Shown: positions 12,940-24,078 of the stretch, piece by piece
Layout: the number at the start of each line of letters is the position of its first letter
Position numbering within the stretch: the stretch's first letter is position 1
Origin: Fulvia fulva
Taxonomy: Eukaryota > Ascomycota > Dothideomycetes > Mycosphaerellales > Mycosphaerellaceae
Assembly (NCBI RefSeq): GCF_020509005.1
Contig: NC_063017.1
Coordinates: forward strand, 2,418,001-2,482,000
Length of the DNA stretch: 64,000 nt
Direction: 5' to 3'
Made by a program: the position numbers and the translations under genes
Notes under the pieces: model-generated
Database searches by the model: none
The model's input: only the letters and a program-made list of their open reading frames with translations
What the model was told of the DNA's origin: nothing

Positions 12940-14112
12940 TGTGTTTGGTGGTGTAGAGGTATGGTTGATGAGTGAGTGTGCGTGTATCGGTACCTGCAGC
13001 AATTCGGTGGTGTTTTGCGATTCACTTCATGGGTCGCATGCACGTGGGGCCGAGGTGTGAGGTTATTGGGAGCTTGGACCACAGGAAGTTTTGGTGTGAA
13101 GTTGTGCTGTTCAAAGCACATCTCCCAAACGTCAACGTGAAGAACAATGCGTGGACGCAACGAGGTCTAATGAGACGGAAGCAATTTTCAGATCGATACT
13201 GCCCGTTTGTCCCGGAGTAGCTGCCATTTGACAAGTATGCAATCCGGTCGCTCAGGTAGGAGCGACACCTTCGCAAGTCGGCCTTGAACGACTGTGACCA
13301 AACGCATATGGGATGGGGACGACGAGAGCCGCTGATGCTGAATGTTTGCAGGCAGGAGCACACGACATACGTCAACGGGTATGTCAACACTGCATTTCCA
13401 TGTGGTTGCGAGGAAGCCGAGAAGAGATGGCAACTCAGGTCAAGCTAGGTCGAGCAGATTCATGTCGCGCTTGCTAATAGATTGACAGGGTTGCAACCCT
13501 CGTTCATCACGCAGAGCGTACTTGCTTCAAGGCCTCATACGCGAACACAGTGAATGGAGCACAGTCCTACCCATGATCAGGACGCGGCACGGGTGAGATC
13601 GAGCAACGACGGCTGCCGAGTCCACTGAAGCGGCGAGGCACAGAGTGGTGATGCTTCGCTGGCTGCTGCGCACGGCGTTTGAGTCCAGCGCTGTGAGCAC
13701 GAGACACCCCACGAAAGACTGCTTACCATACCTGGAAGTCGCATTTGTGTTGTCGCTTCCACATCATCCAGAAGCGACAGCTGATGGATACCACAAGCGG
13801 GTTGTACTGCGACAATCCTCCTGAACGCATGCGCGGTAGCTTGGTTGGATCTCTTGGTAGTGGTTGTTTTGACGCCGCTGAGGAGAAAAGTCACACCCCT
13901 GCCTTCATTCACACCACGCCTCATCCAGAGGTACAAACTGTTGTTGGTCGCGCGAGGAGGGTACGTATCATGTTGGCTACTTCCCTCTCATCCGGCGAGA
14001 AATGGCCGGCGGGAGTCGTCTTCCTATCGCATCCCGGACTATGCTTTCCATTTCGGGTAATTCTCAGTTGACGATGCTATCAAGATGAAGAGAAACAACC
14101 AAATCTGCAAGG
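12940..14112. other. Intergenic, no gene supported
   Basis: This is the promoter side of FUN14 and beyond. Open frames on both strands (for example 13745-14071) lack recognisable domains. No RNA gene or repeat was seen. Confidence 0.4.
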
Positions 14113-14475
14113 TCATGCCAGCCCTGAAAGTCCTTCTCGCGCTACAAAGACGTTGGAACTAAAGTCTTGGCTCGCTACTTCCACAAACACAGCTAAATCC
14201 CGCAGAGCCTGCAATGTTTCAGATGTCTTCACAAAACAGTCCCTACTAGCCGCGATCCTAAAGCTCAGTCCGTCGACGGAACGCTTTGTTAGCGCCTCTG
14301 GGCAGAAGACTAGCCCCGCTCGCGCGCGCGGACCAGCCACGTTATGCTTTAGCTTCATGATTGACATCCCGGTAGTGGCAGGCAGGAACCCCAGTCTCGG
14401 TAGATGGCAAAGCGGTAGACTACGGTAGTCGCTAGTGAATCCCTCGTTGTAGCGCAATCTTACTTTTGAGGGCAC
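14113..14475 (-). CDS. Hypothetical 120-aa protein next to the transposon
   Basis: A single-exon minus-strand frame starts with ATG at 14473-14475, 62 bp from the left terminal repeat of the 479-bp element. Residues about 65-105 (SVDGLSFRIAASRDCFVKTS and LAVFVEVASQDF) look protein-like. The middle includes RARAG encoded by a CG-alternating run. No family is recognised. If it is real, the transposon sits in its promoter. It may equally be a chance open frame. Confidence 0.22.
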   Translation of the reverse strand: MPSKVRLRYNEGFTSDYRSLPLCHLPRLGFLPATTGMSIMKLKHNVAGPRARAGLVFCPEALTKRSVDGLSFRIAASRDCFVKTSETLQALRDLAVFVEVASQDFSSNVFVAREGLSGLA

Positions 14476-14537
14476 GGCGGACTCGCTGGGGAGAGCCGCA
14501 ACTCTCTCGGAGAATGATGTTTTGTGGAAAGTTCAGG

Positions 14538-14578
14538 GCCACAAGCTTCGCCGCACCCCAGCAATCGCCGCACCCCAG
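14538..14578 (+). repeat. Left terminal inverted repeat of the 479-bp element
   Basis: The 41 bp start GCCACAAGC and end CACCCCAG. They are identical to the reverse complement of 14976-15016. Confidence 0.92.
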
Positions 14579-14975
14579 CTCGGATTCTCGCGTTCCGACA
14601 CATGGTGTTGCTGGCTTGTATCAATTGCCACACACGCTCAAAATACACGATATGTAGCTCAAGTTGCTCAGAATAGCATCGCGAATACAGAATTTGAGAG
14701 CCTGTGGGCACTATAGTGGGCTCCATGGTGTGTTGTTGTATGTGGTGAGGTGGTGAGAAAGCAAGAAACGCGTGAATCTCGACACGGGCGCATGAAGCTT
14801 TGGTGGGGCTCTCACCAAAATCCCATGCCGAAGCGTCAACACCAACCTCTCGGCAACACAACGTGTTTTTACGCAATATGAGTATGCAGAATATGGAAAC
14901 AGATAGCTGCGAACACATTGGGAAATGAATCAAGTTGATATGAGCAATATTGGTGGTGTTGATGATAAAAAGTCA

Positions 14976-15016
14976 CTGGGGTGCGGCGATTGCTGGGGTG
15001 CGGCGAAGCTTGTGGC
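14976..15016 (-). repeat. Right terminal inverted repeat of the 479-bp element
   Basis: The 41 bp are the reverse complement of the left end, ending GCTTGTGGC on the + strand just before the second AAGTTCAGG. Confidence 0.92.
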
Positions 15017-15350
15017 AAGTTCAGGGAGGATCCTGTGAAGCGCTGTACTTGCCGCAAATGCTTGATCTCCGAGAGGAATGAAGCTGAGTTTGGACGACAG
15101 CTGTGGCGACGGCACGGGAGAGGGAGGACAACCAGATGGTTGTTGAGATTGGGTTGGGCATCGCATGTGTAGCTTTCACAAGTTCAGTTTTTGTTGTGAC
15201 GCCCTTGGGGGCCTGACGATGAAGAAGGCTTTGTACAGGTGTGAGGTGTAAGACTAGATATATTCTTCCTCGGCAAAGTCGCGGGCTTCTCCATGGGCAC
15301 AACCGCAGCATGAGAGCTAAGACGTGCGATGTGTCGTGCAACATGCTGAC
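15017..15350. other. Intergenic 3' flank of the GH28 gene
   Basis: This 334-bp stretch lies between the transposon and the GH28 stop codon. It starts with the target duplication. Nothing else was recognised. Confidence 0.45.
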
Positions 15351-16702
15351 CTAGGCGCTGGCAGCCAATGCATGGATCGGTGCAATGCCTGGGAAGAAGC
15401 TCTTGGGATAAGATGGAATGGGGATCTCGACAGTGGTGCCAAACGCTTCGTCCAAGTCATCCGACATCTTCGGTGCATCGTAGCCAGATGGTTCTGTCGA
15501 GACCGTCTTCTTTGTGACTCTATATTCGCTTCCCGAGCCTTCCTTCAAGCGAAAAGGAGCAGGATCAGCCTCGGTGTAAGCAGACTGGCATTGGTTGACC
15601 AGCTCATCCCCCTTCTCTGTCCACATCGCAAAGTCCGTGATGTCTACCCCGGTGCATGGTTTCCCATCAGCGCACAGAACCTTTACAGGTCCACGTGCAG
15701 AGCCGTCGGCGCATGTTCCGGTCCAGTTCGATACGGCGATGTTAGAGAGCTGCACACCATCGCCGCTGATCTCGTCCATGCTGGCCCAGTATTGATCAAT
15801 GTCGAGTGAGTACGCATTACCATGGCCGATGAAGTTCTCCAGCAGGACATTTTTGACAGTACCACTCCCGCCGTAGGACTTGATCATGTACATCTGGTTG
15901 GAGTTCCAGGTGTAAACATTCCTGTACGTGATGTTGCTCACGTCCACATCTTCGCCAAGAGATCCCATCGCACAGCCTCCAGACCAGTTGCAGTAGATGT
16001 TCTCAACCAAGATGTTGGAGGAAGGTGACTTGACGGTCACGCATTCATCTTTGTTGGTTACCATCACATCGTGAATCCAGATGTTGGTAGACCACACGTC
16101 AATGCCGTCCAACCCTCCTTTGTTGCCACCTCGAATGAGCATATTGTAGACTTCGCCCTTGTCGCAAGTGTCGAGCACGAAGTGGAGTGCCGGCGCATCC
16201 ACAAGGATAACATCATGTATCGAGAAACTGGTGCATCGTAGAATCGAAGCAGTCGTGCAGCGTCCCCGCCATTCTTGTAGATTTCGTATCCATAGCCTTG
16301 CATGGCGCCTGCACCGGTGCTGGAGAAGAATTCGGAATCTGTCGTATGCTCAATGAAGATCATGTTGCCATATTCGGTGCCTGTTCGATAGATCGTGCCA
16401 TCCAGCTGGAAGGCCCACGCCTCGCCTTCATTCAAAAGCACCCATTCTTGCAGAGCATAGTCGCCCTCTGGTATCACGAGTACACCACCCGCTTTGCAGT
16501 CCGCAAAGGCTTTCGTAATGGCCGAGGAAATGTCCGTCTCGCCGTCGGCCTTCGCGCCATAGTCAGTGATATCGCAAGTCTTGACTGCTTTCTTGTCCTC
16601 AATGGTGGTCAAGGGACCAACAGAGTCAGTAATGTCTGCGGACTGAGCAGCGGCCGGCGCTGCCACAGCCATCACGGCGGCCAGGAATGTGGCGGCAAGC
16701 AT
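15351..16702 (-). pseudogene. GH28 rhamnogalacturonase, one-base frameshift
   Basis: The minus-strand gene starts at 16702 with signal peptide MLAATFLAAVMAVAAPAAA. It reads in one frame to about 16235 (156 codons) and continues one base out of frame from there to the stop at 15351; together about 450 aa, normal for the family. Rhamnogalacturonases cut the rhamnogalacturonan-I backbone of pectin outside the cell. Diagnostic blocks are [51 protein letters not shown], the rhamnogalacturonase-type GGCAMGSLG in place of the polygalacturonase GHG, and [18 protein letters not shown]. The junction is RLLRFYD in frame 1 followed by [18 protein letters not shown] in frame 2, with one base missing after 16235. 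No GT-AG intron can bridge it. Either the gene is newly inactivated or the base is an assembly error. The family is near certain; functionality is doubtful. Confidence 0.88.
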
Positions 16703-17375
16703 TTTGATGTGAAGAGAAAAAGAAGCTTAACGAGCGACAAGCCTCCAAGGGCTGCAGAAATGGGCGTATAGGGAACAGAAGAGGACCTACATTGGGAATG
16801 ACAAGACCTATGCGCCTGCATGATAAGTGATCGGGTTGCACACGGCGGTGGAAGACGTGTCGCGTCCTCTGCGTTGTTAGATGGTCTCATGCTGAAGCGA
16901 GGTCACTGAAACGACTGTCGGACCACTGCAAGATGTAAAGTAGCTGGACATCCACCACTCGTATCGACGCACGCGTCGGCTCAGCGTGGGCGATGGGTGA
17001 TGGCGAAGTGTATATGAAACACTCGCGATGATGCGAGCAGCGAAAGACATGATAAGGTTGATGTTATCGTGAGCAGACAAGAATATCATCGAATAGGGAT
17101 TGTCGTGCCGATGAGAGATGGAAGAGAAGATGTTGTAGAGAAAGACGTGAGGTCGAAAAGCAAAAGTGTGATGGAACCCGAACAAGGATGAGATGATGGC
17201 TCAGCCAATCAGATGGCCTTGCCACGGCTTATCCCACACTTTGATACTGACGCCTCCTATCCCACGAGACTGATACCGGACATCTCATTCATCATCTCAA
17301 TGTGCTGGATGGGTACAAAAGAGCTGTCAGCCACTCCGATTCCGTCAAAGACGTGACAATATACCGCCGCCCAAG
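16703..17375. other. Divergent promoter region of GH28 and GTR1
   Basis: These 673 bp separate two divergently transcribed genes and must carry both promoters. No coding frame, repeat or RNA gene is supported. Confidence 0.5.
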
Positions 17376-18511
17376 ATGAGCTCCCTGGAACGTGGCAAGC
17401 GCCAGAGGCAGCGCAAGGTCCTGCTGATGGGTAGGAGCGGTGCTGGCAAATCGTCAATGAGAAGCATCATCTTCAGCAACTACGTCGCCAAGGACGTCCG
17501 GAGACTCGGGGCCACGGTCGATGTCGAACACAGTAACATCAAGTTCATGGGTAACCTCATGTTGAATCTCTGGGACTGTGGAGGGTGAGCATGTATGAAG
17601 CCTCTATGATCCACTTCCGGGCTGATTCTGGCAGTCAGGATTCCTTCGTTGAATCATATCTCACGAACCAGCGATCCCATGTCTTCACATCTGTTGCCGT
17701 CCTCATCTTCGTCTTCGACATCTCGTCAAAAGAGACAGCATTGGATATGCTCAGTTTTGCTTCAACCATCCGAGCTTTACGAGAGTACAGTCCAAACAGC
17801 AAGATCTTCGTCCTCGTTCACAAGATGGATCTTGTACCGCCTGATCAGAAGAACGCCATCTATCAGCAACGCACCAAAGATGTCCGAGCCGTCTGTGAAG
17901 AGGAAGGCTTCGCTGGCAAGCAAGTCGACCTCTGCCCGAGCTCCATCTGGGACCAGAGTCTGTATCGCGCCTGGACGCAGGTCATCTACTTTCTAGTCCC
18001 AAATGCGACAGTCATCGAGGACATGCTCCAGAAGCTGGCCGATCTCCTCGATGCCCGAGAGATGATATTGTACGAGCGGACAACTTGCCTTGTTGTCACT
18101 CACATTACACGCTCAGGCGAGGCAGCAAACCCCTACAAAGATCGCTTCGAGCGTATCAGCAGTATTCTAAAGACCCACAAACACTCCATGTCAAGGCACA
18201 CCGGGATGATGCCGTCCGAAGTGTCCTTCGCAGAGATGCAGATCAAGACTGGCGCGTTCATGTTCTTCATCACCCGACTCACCGAAAACACCAACTTGGC
18301 AGTAGTCATGCCAAGCGACGAGGCTTCCTTCAACGCGGCAAGAGTTAACGTCCAACTCGCCAGGCGCGAATTCGCGCATCTCGATATCGTGGAAAGGAAG
18401 AGCAAAGATCCTCAACAGACGAGCTACGCACGAGAACAACTCCAATCGGGCAATGACTGGCGAAATGATGACTACGATAATGCTTCTCATGGCCGATTGA
18501 ACGATGGTTGA
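17376..18511 (+). CDS. GTR1: Rag-family GTPase Gtr1 (RagA/B orthologue)
   Basis: Exons 17376-17584 and 17635-18511 join in phase 2 across a 50-nt intron (GTGAGC donor, GGCAG acceptor) to give 361 aa. Gtr1 pairs with Gtr2 on the vacuole as part of the EGO/Ragulator system and signals amino-acid sufficiency to TORC1. The Ras-like domain shows the P-loop GRSGAGKS at residues 19-26, the switch II core LWDCGGQD split by the intron at about 64-72, and HKMD at 132-135, the Rag-specific form of NKxD. The C-terminal half carries the roadblock-type region ([33 protein letters not shown]). The length is a little over yeast Gtr1 and typical for filamentous fungi. All motifs needed for nucleotide binding are present. 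Confidence 0.93.
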
Positions 18512-19339
18512 GAAGCCATGCATCAATGTGGCATTCGTTGGCAACGCTCGGCTTTTGGTGTCGGTATACCAAGGAGGCCACCATCTTCTTACGTTTGCAG
18601 CTTTGCGAGGGCGTGGGCAGCTTCATCAATCCCTGCCGTGAGCCTCGTACCTCGTATGTTCCGGCTTTCAGCAACCAGAAGCCGAGCCAAGCGATGGCCG
18701 CGAGTGATGCACCTGCTGCGAATGGCCACGTAACTTATTCTTTGGCAAAATCCCTTGCCTATGCAGCTACACGGAGTGCATGATGAGGATCGATACGTGC
18801 CGGCAGACACCAATCTTGGCACAGCGTGCATCCCAACAACGTCGGCTCAAGCAGAGCGTCGGTGCCGAATCAATAAACGAGCTGGGATCTCACGAGCTCG
18901 GCTGCAGTCATGACCAGGGTTTGCTGCTGCATGCCACGACTAAATCTAACCCGCGCGGAACCGCCACGCTGGTTTCATGCATGCTGGCATCAGCCGGGGT
19001 CCTTCGGCTCACTGCAGCCGGTGATGCCGGATCTCTTAGCTCGAGAGCAAGGGATAAAGTACCGTGCCTGGACTTGGTTTGATGCTGGTTGATGCTGGTG
19101 ATTCGCTTGTGGTGGTCGTGTTAGGAAGTTGCGTTATCATCCAGCTCATGGGCATGCCCTGCTCACCACACCTCGCTTACACGCAACGGATCATGTGAAA
19201 AGATGGCATAACCTTGCAGCGTGAGATGAGATTATGAGGTTGAAATGAGCATTACAGGGTGCAAGGATATAATAGGTATCGGCCGAGGAGATTGCGATAA
19301 CTAATTCAGGGCAACAACGTGGCCTACATAAGAGCTAAC

Positions 19340-19752
19340 AAGGTACTGCTTTCAAATAATATAGCTTTTTTACACCTTATAAACTAATGCCCTATACTTT
19401 CTAATCGAGATCCCTAGTTTTATAGATTATACTGTTTCTTTCCTATCTTAAATTTTTTACGTAGGGGGTCCTTACTATACGGGGCTATTATTATACTAAG
19501 TACTACGTCGTATAGTATAACTTATAGTATATACCGTAGACAATTTAAAATGTGCTATTAGCGGTTATAAACCTCTAAAGGTAAGCGTAGCGAAGTAGAG
19601 CTCTCTACTAACCCTTCTAGACTATAAAGTAGCGTACGATCTACGCTACCGCTACCCGACGTATAGTACTTGTTATACGACGACATAGGCGTTAGCGACG
19701 AGTATATGTTTGCGAGTTCGCTAACAGGCACAGTGCGGTAGGTCACGTGACC
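19340..19752. mobile_element. Short TpA-rich relic with RIP-like composition
   Basis: About 400 bp differ sharply from both flanks. They are full of TA, CTA and TAG, and poor in CA and TG, like the transposon block at 44-64 kb. No coding frame is left. It may be a solo LTR or MITE remnant. Ends are approximate except on the right, where composition changes at the palindrome at 19741-19752. Confidence 0.5.
19741..19752. repeat. 12-bp perfect palindrome GGTCACGTGACC
   Basis: The palindrome sits exactly at the right border of the TpA-rich island. It contains the CACGTG E-box core. It could be the trace of an element end or a bHLH-type binding site; nothing else in the sequence decides between these. 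Confidence 0.5.
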
Positions 19753-20734
19753 CTAAAACTTGAAAGTTGACCAATCAGAGCGGGCGCCAAGGCTAGTTGA
19801 GGGCTGGTATCGAGCTTCACTCCCTCGCTGACGCCTCACCTACGTACTCGCAAGCTCGTACTCCGGTGTGGCTAGCGCTCGGTCGCCACGCTTAATTAGA
19901 CCTGCGTCCGTCAATGCACTTGCCGAATCACTCGCGGTTGATCAACCGTTTGCCTTCCCGCGCCTTGATCAAATCACGACAAGTCAATTTTGGCGCCACA
20001 CGCGGAAAACGTTGTACAGAGATGTGCAGTGATGTGCAAATCCATGATGACGTTTATGAGCGGCTGAGAGATCTCGTGCCCTGCGGCTTGCAGACTCCTG
20101 CGAGAAGACCACATGTTGCCTGGTCTGGTTGTCTGTCCCTTTTAGCGAGTGCCACACGCAGCATGGTGGTGGCGGATCATTGGATACCACGCTTGGAATC
20201 TGGTCTCGGCCGATCCCTTGTAAGTTGAAGTTGTCGCTGGGTGCGGCACAGCAAATCACAATCACCGTGGTCGGTTTCTCTTCGTGTCTCGGGAATCATA
20301 CCGAGGTCGGAGTGGAGGAACGAGATTCCCACGGCTTGCCGAGTCAAGGTCCGCAGCCGAAATGAGCCATGTGTGGCTCGAGCGGGTACGCCTACGCTCG
20401 TGGGCCGGCCGCTCTGGGACGGCTTGCTACACAGAGGGCGTGCTCTATAAGGCCGAAAGCTGACATCGCGCTGCAGAGGAGAATCGTGAAGTAATGAGAC
20501 GGAAGTGATTGGAGTGAAGATATGTTGCCGCAGCTTTGATAAGCCGGCGACACATCGAGTACATTGCTTGTTACATTTGCAAGTCCGAAAATAATAGTTT
20601 GTTACATGCCCACCGCCCTCCGCCCCTTGCGATGAGACTGTCATCAATCGTAGTCCTGTTGTCCTATGTCTCGGGTGGCACGTTCTCTGGCATTCAACAA
20701 GTAGCCTGCTGTCGATATAATGCAACAACGCCGT

Positions 20735-23581
20735 TCAAGCGATGCGTAAAGTGCCGTTTGGCCTCCCTTCCGGAGTATCCTCTTTCAAGGCATCGAAGTA
20801 GTCCCTGTCCGAGACGCCATAAATGCAATCGTCCTTCAGGTCGAACTCACGTTCCAGTGATGAGTGCACGCCCCATTCTCGCCCGAGCCAGCAGCCGCTG
20901 CGTGCTGTGAATGGATGCTTGAGGACATTGTGAATCTGATAGAATCGCTTTTCGCACGCCTTGTGCTGATCCCTTGCGCTGTTCCAGTATCTGCCGAGTT
21001 CGCGCAACGACTCCAAACCACAGCCAATGAGATCCAGTGTCGTAGTCAAGCCTGAGTCCAGACCACCAGCTCCAACGACGTCGATGGCAGCCAGAATTGC
21101 GTAGCCTGCAAACGACATGGTGAGAGAAAATGTTTGATGGTTCTCCTTTGCCAGACCATCATTTGCGGCCCGCAAGCAGCTCATGACTTGTAGAATCTCA
21201 AGGGCATGTCGATGTGTGCCTCGTACGTTCCTTGCAATCGACTTCGAAATGTACTCATGCCTCACAAATCTGTTCATCTTCAAGAAAGAGAGATGGTACA
21301 AGATATGCATCGAAACGAAAGGTCCAGCATATCCCCCCTGTATGCTTCTCTCTGCGTTGGGTCGCGAGAACTGCAGATGATCTGGTAAGCGCGATTGCCA
21401 ACCTTGCAACGCGGCGTGGGTGTCGTCGTAGAACTTTTCATATTGATCTTCGTACGAGTTCGGAGCGCGATGTACCGATCGGTTGATGAAGTTGACGACA
21501 TCCCCCCAGATTGCGGATATTAAGATGACCCAGGCCATGGGTGAAAGAGCGCTGGACGCAGTAAGTATGGCCCTGGAAGGATCGACGATGCCATTGTTAT
21601 GATACGGGGCGTTGGAGGCGAAACCGCGCTCGAAAGCATCATCTGTACAAGGTAGGCGGATGAAGATGTCCTGGTTATTGATCATCGTGTGCGTGGCGCC
21701 GCAATATCGATCCATGATAAAGCCAGACCACAAGGTCCGCCGTTTGCACTCGATCAGCTGCTCTTTGGAAAGAGCGAATTCGCTGCGCCGTTCTCCGGCT
21801 GTCTCGTCCTCGGCACACCCATCCTCTGTATGATAGCACAAGTAGCTCCCTGCGCTGACGCCAGCGGAAATATACTCCCAAGCGGCGCTGTTAGCGCCTC
21901 TTGCGAAGTGATATAGGCCCAGAATTAAGCGTGTCTGTATGAAGGCCATGGTGGAACGACCAGACTTGGAGAGCACAGCCTCTGTGGCAATGTTTGCGCA
22001 ATGTTTCCCGAATCCTGAGTACTGATCGTCCGCGAAAGTGGAGCCAAGAGCGAGGATGGCGTACAGCACCATTCTCTCATTTTGGGACTTCTGAGGATAT
22101 GCACGAAGCCAATGCATCAAATGGTGCCGCGGGAACATGCGATACGTCGCATCGTTGACGTCTGTTAGGTAGTACTCTAGGAGAGTCAGTGTCATTTCAG
22201 GCTCTGCCGCGTACGGGTCTTCCTCCAAACACACGACTTTTCCTGGTGATCTCGGCATGACCGGCGAGGTGTGAAGACTTGCTGAGCCGTGTCCAGGCAA
22301 ACCATTGCCGTTTACTGCCTGTACTGGTGATGTCGATCTATGCTTCTTGGCAGGTCCACCAGAAGGAGAATCATCATCAAGCGTCCTGCGTTTCGTGGAA
22401 GGGTCGAATTCGAGTTCGCGAATGTTTGCGTGGTTTGGATCGGGAAAGCCTGTGTTGCGGACTGGAGATCCAGCACTGCTTTGCCATACAGGCGTCGTGC
22501 CCGGCTCGGACTGGGATTGGTGGGTAGGAGCTCTTATCAAACATTAGCCAAGCACTTCAAGTATGAGGTGGTATACATACTTTCGACACGGCCGCTTAGC
22601 CTTCTCGCACTGCAGGCAGCTGCTGGCTCCAGGCTCGCACTTGATTTTCTTCTCGCGACAGTCTAGGCATGCCATGGCCAAGCGTTTCCTTGGCTTATTT
22701 GCTTTAGTGAGGCCCCAGGCAGGATTGACGTTCTCGCCGTCGACTGAGGTGGGAATGCGGTAGCCACCTTCGTAGAGGTGGAATTGTCCTTCGCCAGGAA
22801 CCTCTCTAACACCGATGTACTTCTTCGATGACTCAGGAGCATTAGGTGGAAATGCATGGGTCCGTGGTCGATCAATGGATCCGGCAGGACTCCTATAATG
22901 CTGCTCCTCTGCACGGTTCGGTAAGTAGGATGCTGAAGGTGGCTCATGTGGGCGTTCGCGTCTAGGATCGTACTCTCTTCGTGGCTCGTGGTAGGTGTGA
23001 TATGGTGATTGTTGAGGCACATGGCTGTCGTGTCTCGTCACTGGGCTAGTCTCCAATATCGGTAACTCTAAACGACGGCCCTGCTGAGAATGATAAGAGG
23101 ATTCATGACCGCGGGGTGGCTCTACCATGGGTGGGTGCCATCCATTATGGCTGTAATGGCCATCGCCGTTCTGCTGGAGAGCTGGTGGCCCAGCTGTATT
23201 GTTCCAGCTGCCTCCATATGTTGGCGGGCTTGGTGCTGAAGGACCTGACGTTAAAATGTCGTGAAGTCGTGGAAGATTCTGTGTCTGTGGTCGGTACTCT
23301 GGCTGCATGGGCGCTGGTTGGCCAAAACCATCTGATCGCCTTCGATCGCGAGAAGCTTCAGAGTGTGCTGAGTGCAGTTGATGGGTGGGCCGGGGCTCCA
23401 GTGGACGTGGCAACTCGACCAAGTGTCGAGGTGGGTTGGCATATGACCGCGATTGATCGCTGGGTTGACGTTCGTGGAGCGGAAATGCTCGCATTGGCTC
23501 TGCAGCTGTGCTTGAAAACATGGTCCCCGGTATGTCGGCAGTGGTGAGGTTCAGTAAGGAATGCTCGGCATCGAAAGTCAC
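20735..23581 (-). CDS. Zn2Cys6 transcription factor with fungal-specific regulatory domain
   Basis: Exon 1 is 23581-22581 and exon 2 is 22532-20735. The 48-nt intron (GTATGT donor, GATAAG acceptor) joins in phase 2 to give 932 aa. The zinc cluster has canonical C-x2-C-x6-C-x6-C-x2-C-x6-C spacing at Cys 305, 308, 315, 322, 325 and 332 (CLDCREKKIKC ... CLQCEKAKRPC), and the intron follows directly after it. Residues 1-290 are a long Pro/Ser/His/Arg-rich disordered arm, unusual because the zinc cluster is normally near the N-terminus. After a KKHR basic linker comes the helical middle homology region (LTLLEYYLTDVNDATYRMFP, YAILALGSTFADDQYSG, CKRRTLWSGFIMDRYCG, IRLPCTDDAFERGF), typical of the Fungal_trans domain. 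The target pathway is not evident from the neighbours. A later ATG (MFSSTAAEP) is an alternative start. Confidence 0.9.
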
Positions 23582-24048
23582 GGAGCGACAGGTACGGCCC
23601 AGCTGAAGTTGATGAACCGCTGGCTTGATACTTTCTCACTTCATCAACTGGTACGGTGCATCGATGCCAAGTCTCGGGGCCAGAAATGCCGGGAGTCCAG
23701 GTGAGACAGTAGGAAAGTGGTGTTTCAGGACGTTTGCTCCAAGCGAGTGAGGCCGGTAAAGGGTGGTTGCATGCAGTGAATGCCAAAGACGATGCAGGCG
23801 GGACGTGGTTGACGCAGGTGAAGGGCTCCCAGGTGCAGTACAAGCGGGTGCAGAGAATATGCAGGCAAGGCTGAGGAAGAAGAAAGACCGCCCAAGAGGA
23901 TAGCAAGGTTTGAAGTTCGGCTTCTGGTGCTGACGGTCGACGGAGAGCCTGAGGTGGACTGACGAGCGCTGCTGTACAGAGTCGAGGCGGCAGAGATGCA
24001 GTTGGCTGCTCGGTAATGCAATGTAGGTTCAGCTCGCAGGTGCCGGAA

Positions 24049-24078
24049 GGGAGGGAGGGAGGGAGGGAGGGAGGGAGG
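24049..24078 (+). repeat. (GGGA)n tandem repeat, G-quadruplex-prone
   Basis: About seven GGGA units lie some 470 bp upstream of the Zn2Cys6 start codon. In the direction of that gene the tract reads as a pyrimidine-rich TCCC run, a common feature of fungal promoters. Confidence 0.85.

Larger units (their letters stand above)
14538..15016. mobile_element. 479-bp non-autonomous DNA transposon (MITE), MULE-like by target-site length
   Basis: The ends are perfect 41-bp inverted repeats (14538-14578 and 14976-15016) beginning GCCACAAGCTTCGCCG. The element is flanked on both sides by the 9-bp direct repeat AAGTTCAGG (14529-14537 and 15017-15025), read directly as a target-site duplication. Each inverted repeat contains a duplicated CGCCGCACCCCAG unit separated by CAAT. 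The interior (397 bp) holds no transposase-like frame, so it would need an enzyme supplied in trans. Nine-bp duplications are the rule for Mutator-like elements, whereas hAT elements make 8 bp and Tc1/mariner TA. The superfamily call is inferred from that alone. The intact ends and duplication, and the lack of RIP-type mutation, suggest a fairly recent insertion. Confidence 0.88.
18512..20734. other. Convergent intergenic region with a RIP-like relic
   Basis: GTR1 and the downstream Zn2Cys6 gene converge here. The first 800 bp and the last 950 bp have ordinary composition and no supported gene. The middle (about 19340-19752) is a TpA-rich island listed separately. Confidence 0.45.

Noticed and set aside
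15822..16028. Plus-strand frame inside the GH28 gene
   Set aside because: It is antisense to conserved rhamnogalacturonase sequence.
1..16702. Pectin-degradation gene cluster (GH78 plus GH28)
   Set aside because: The two genes are 15 kb apart with unrelated housekeeping genes between them, so there is no cluster, only a shared substrate.
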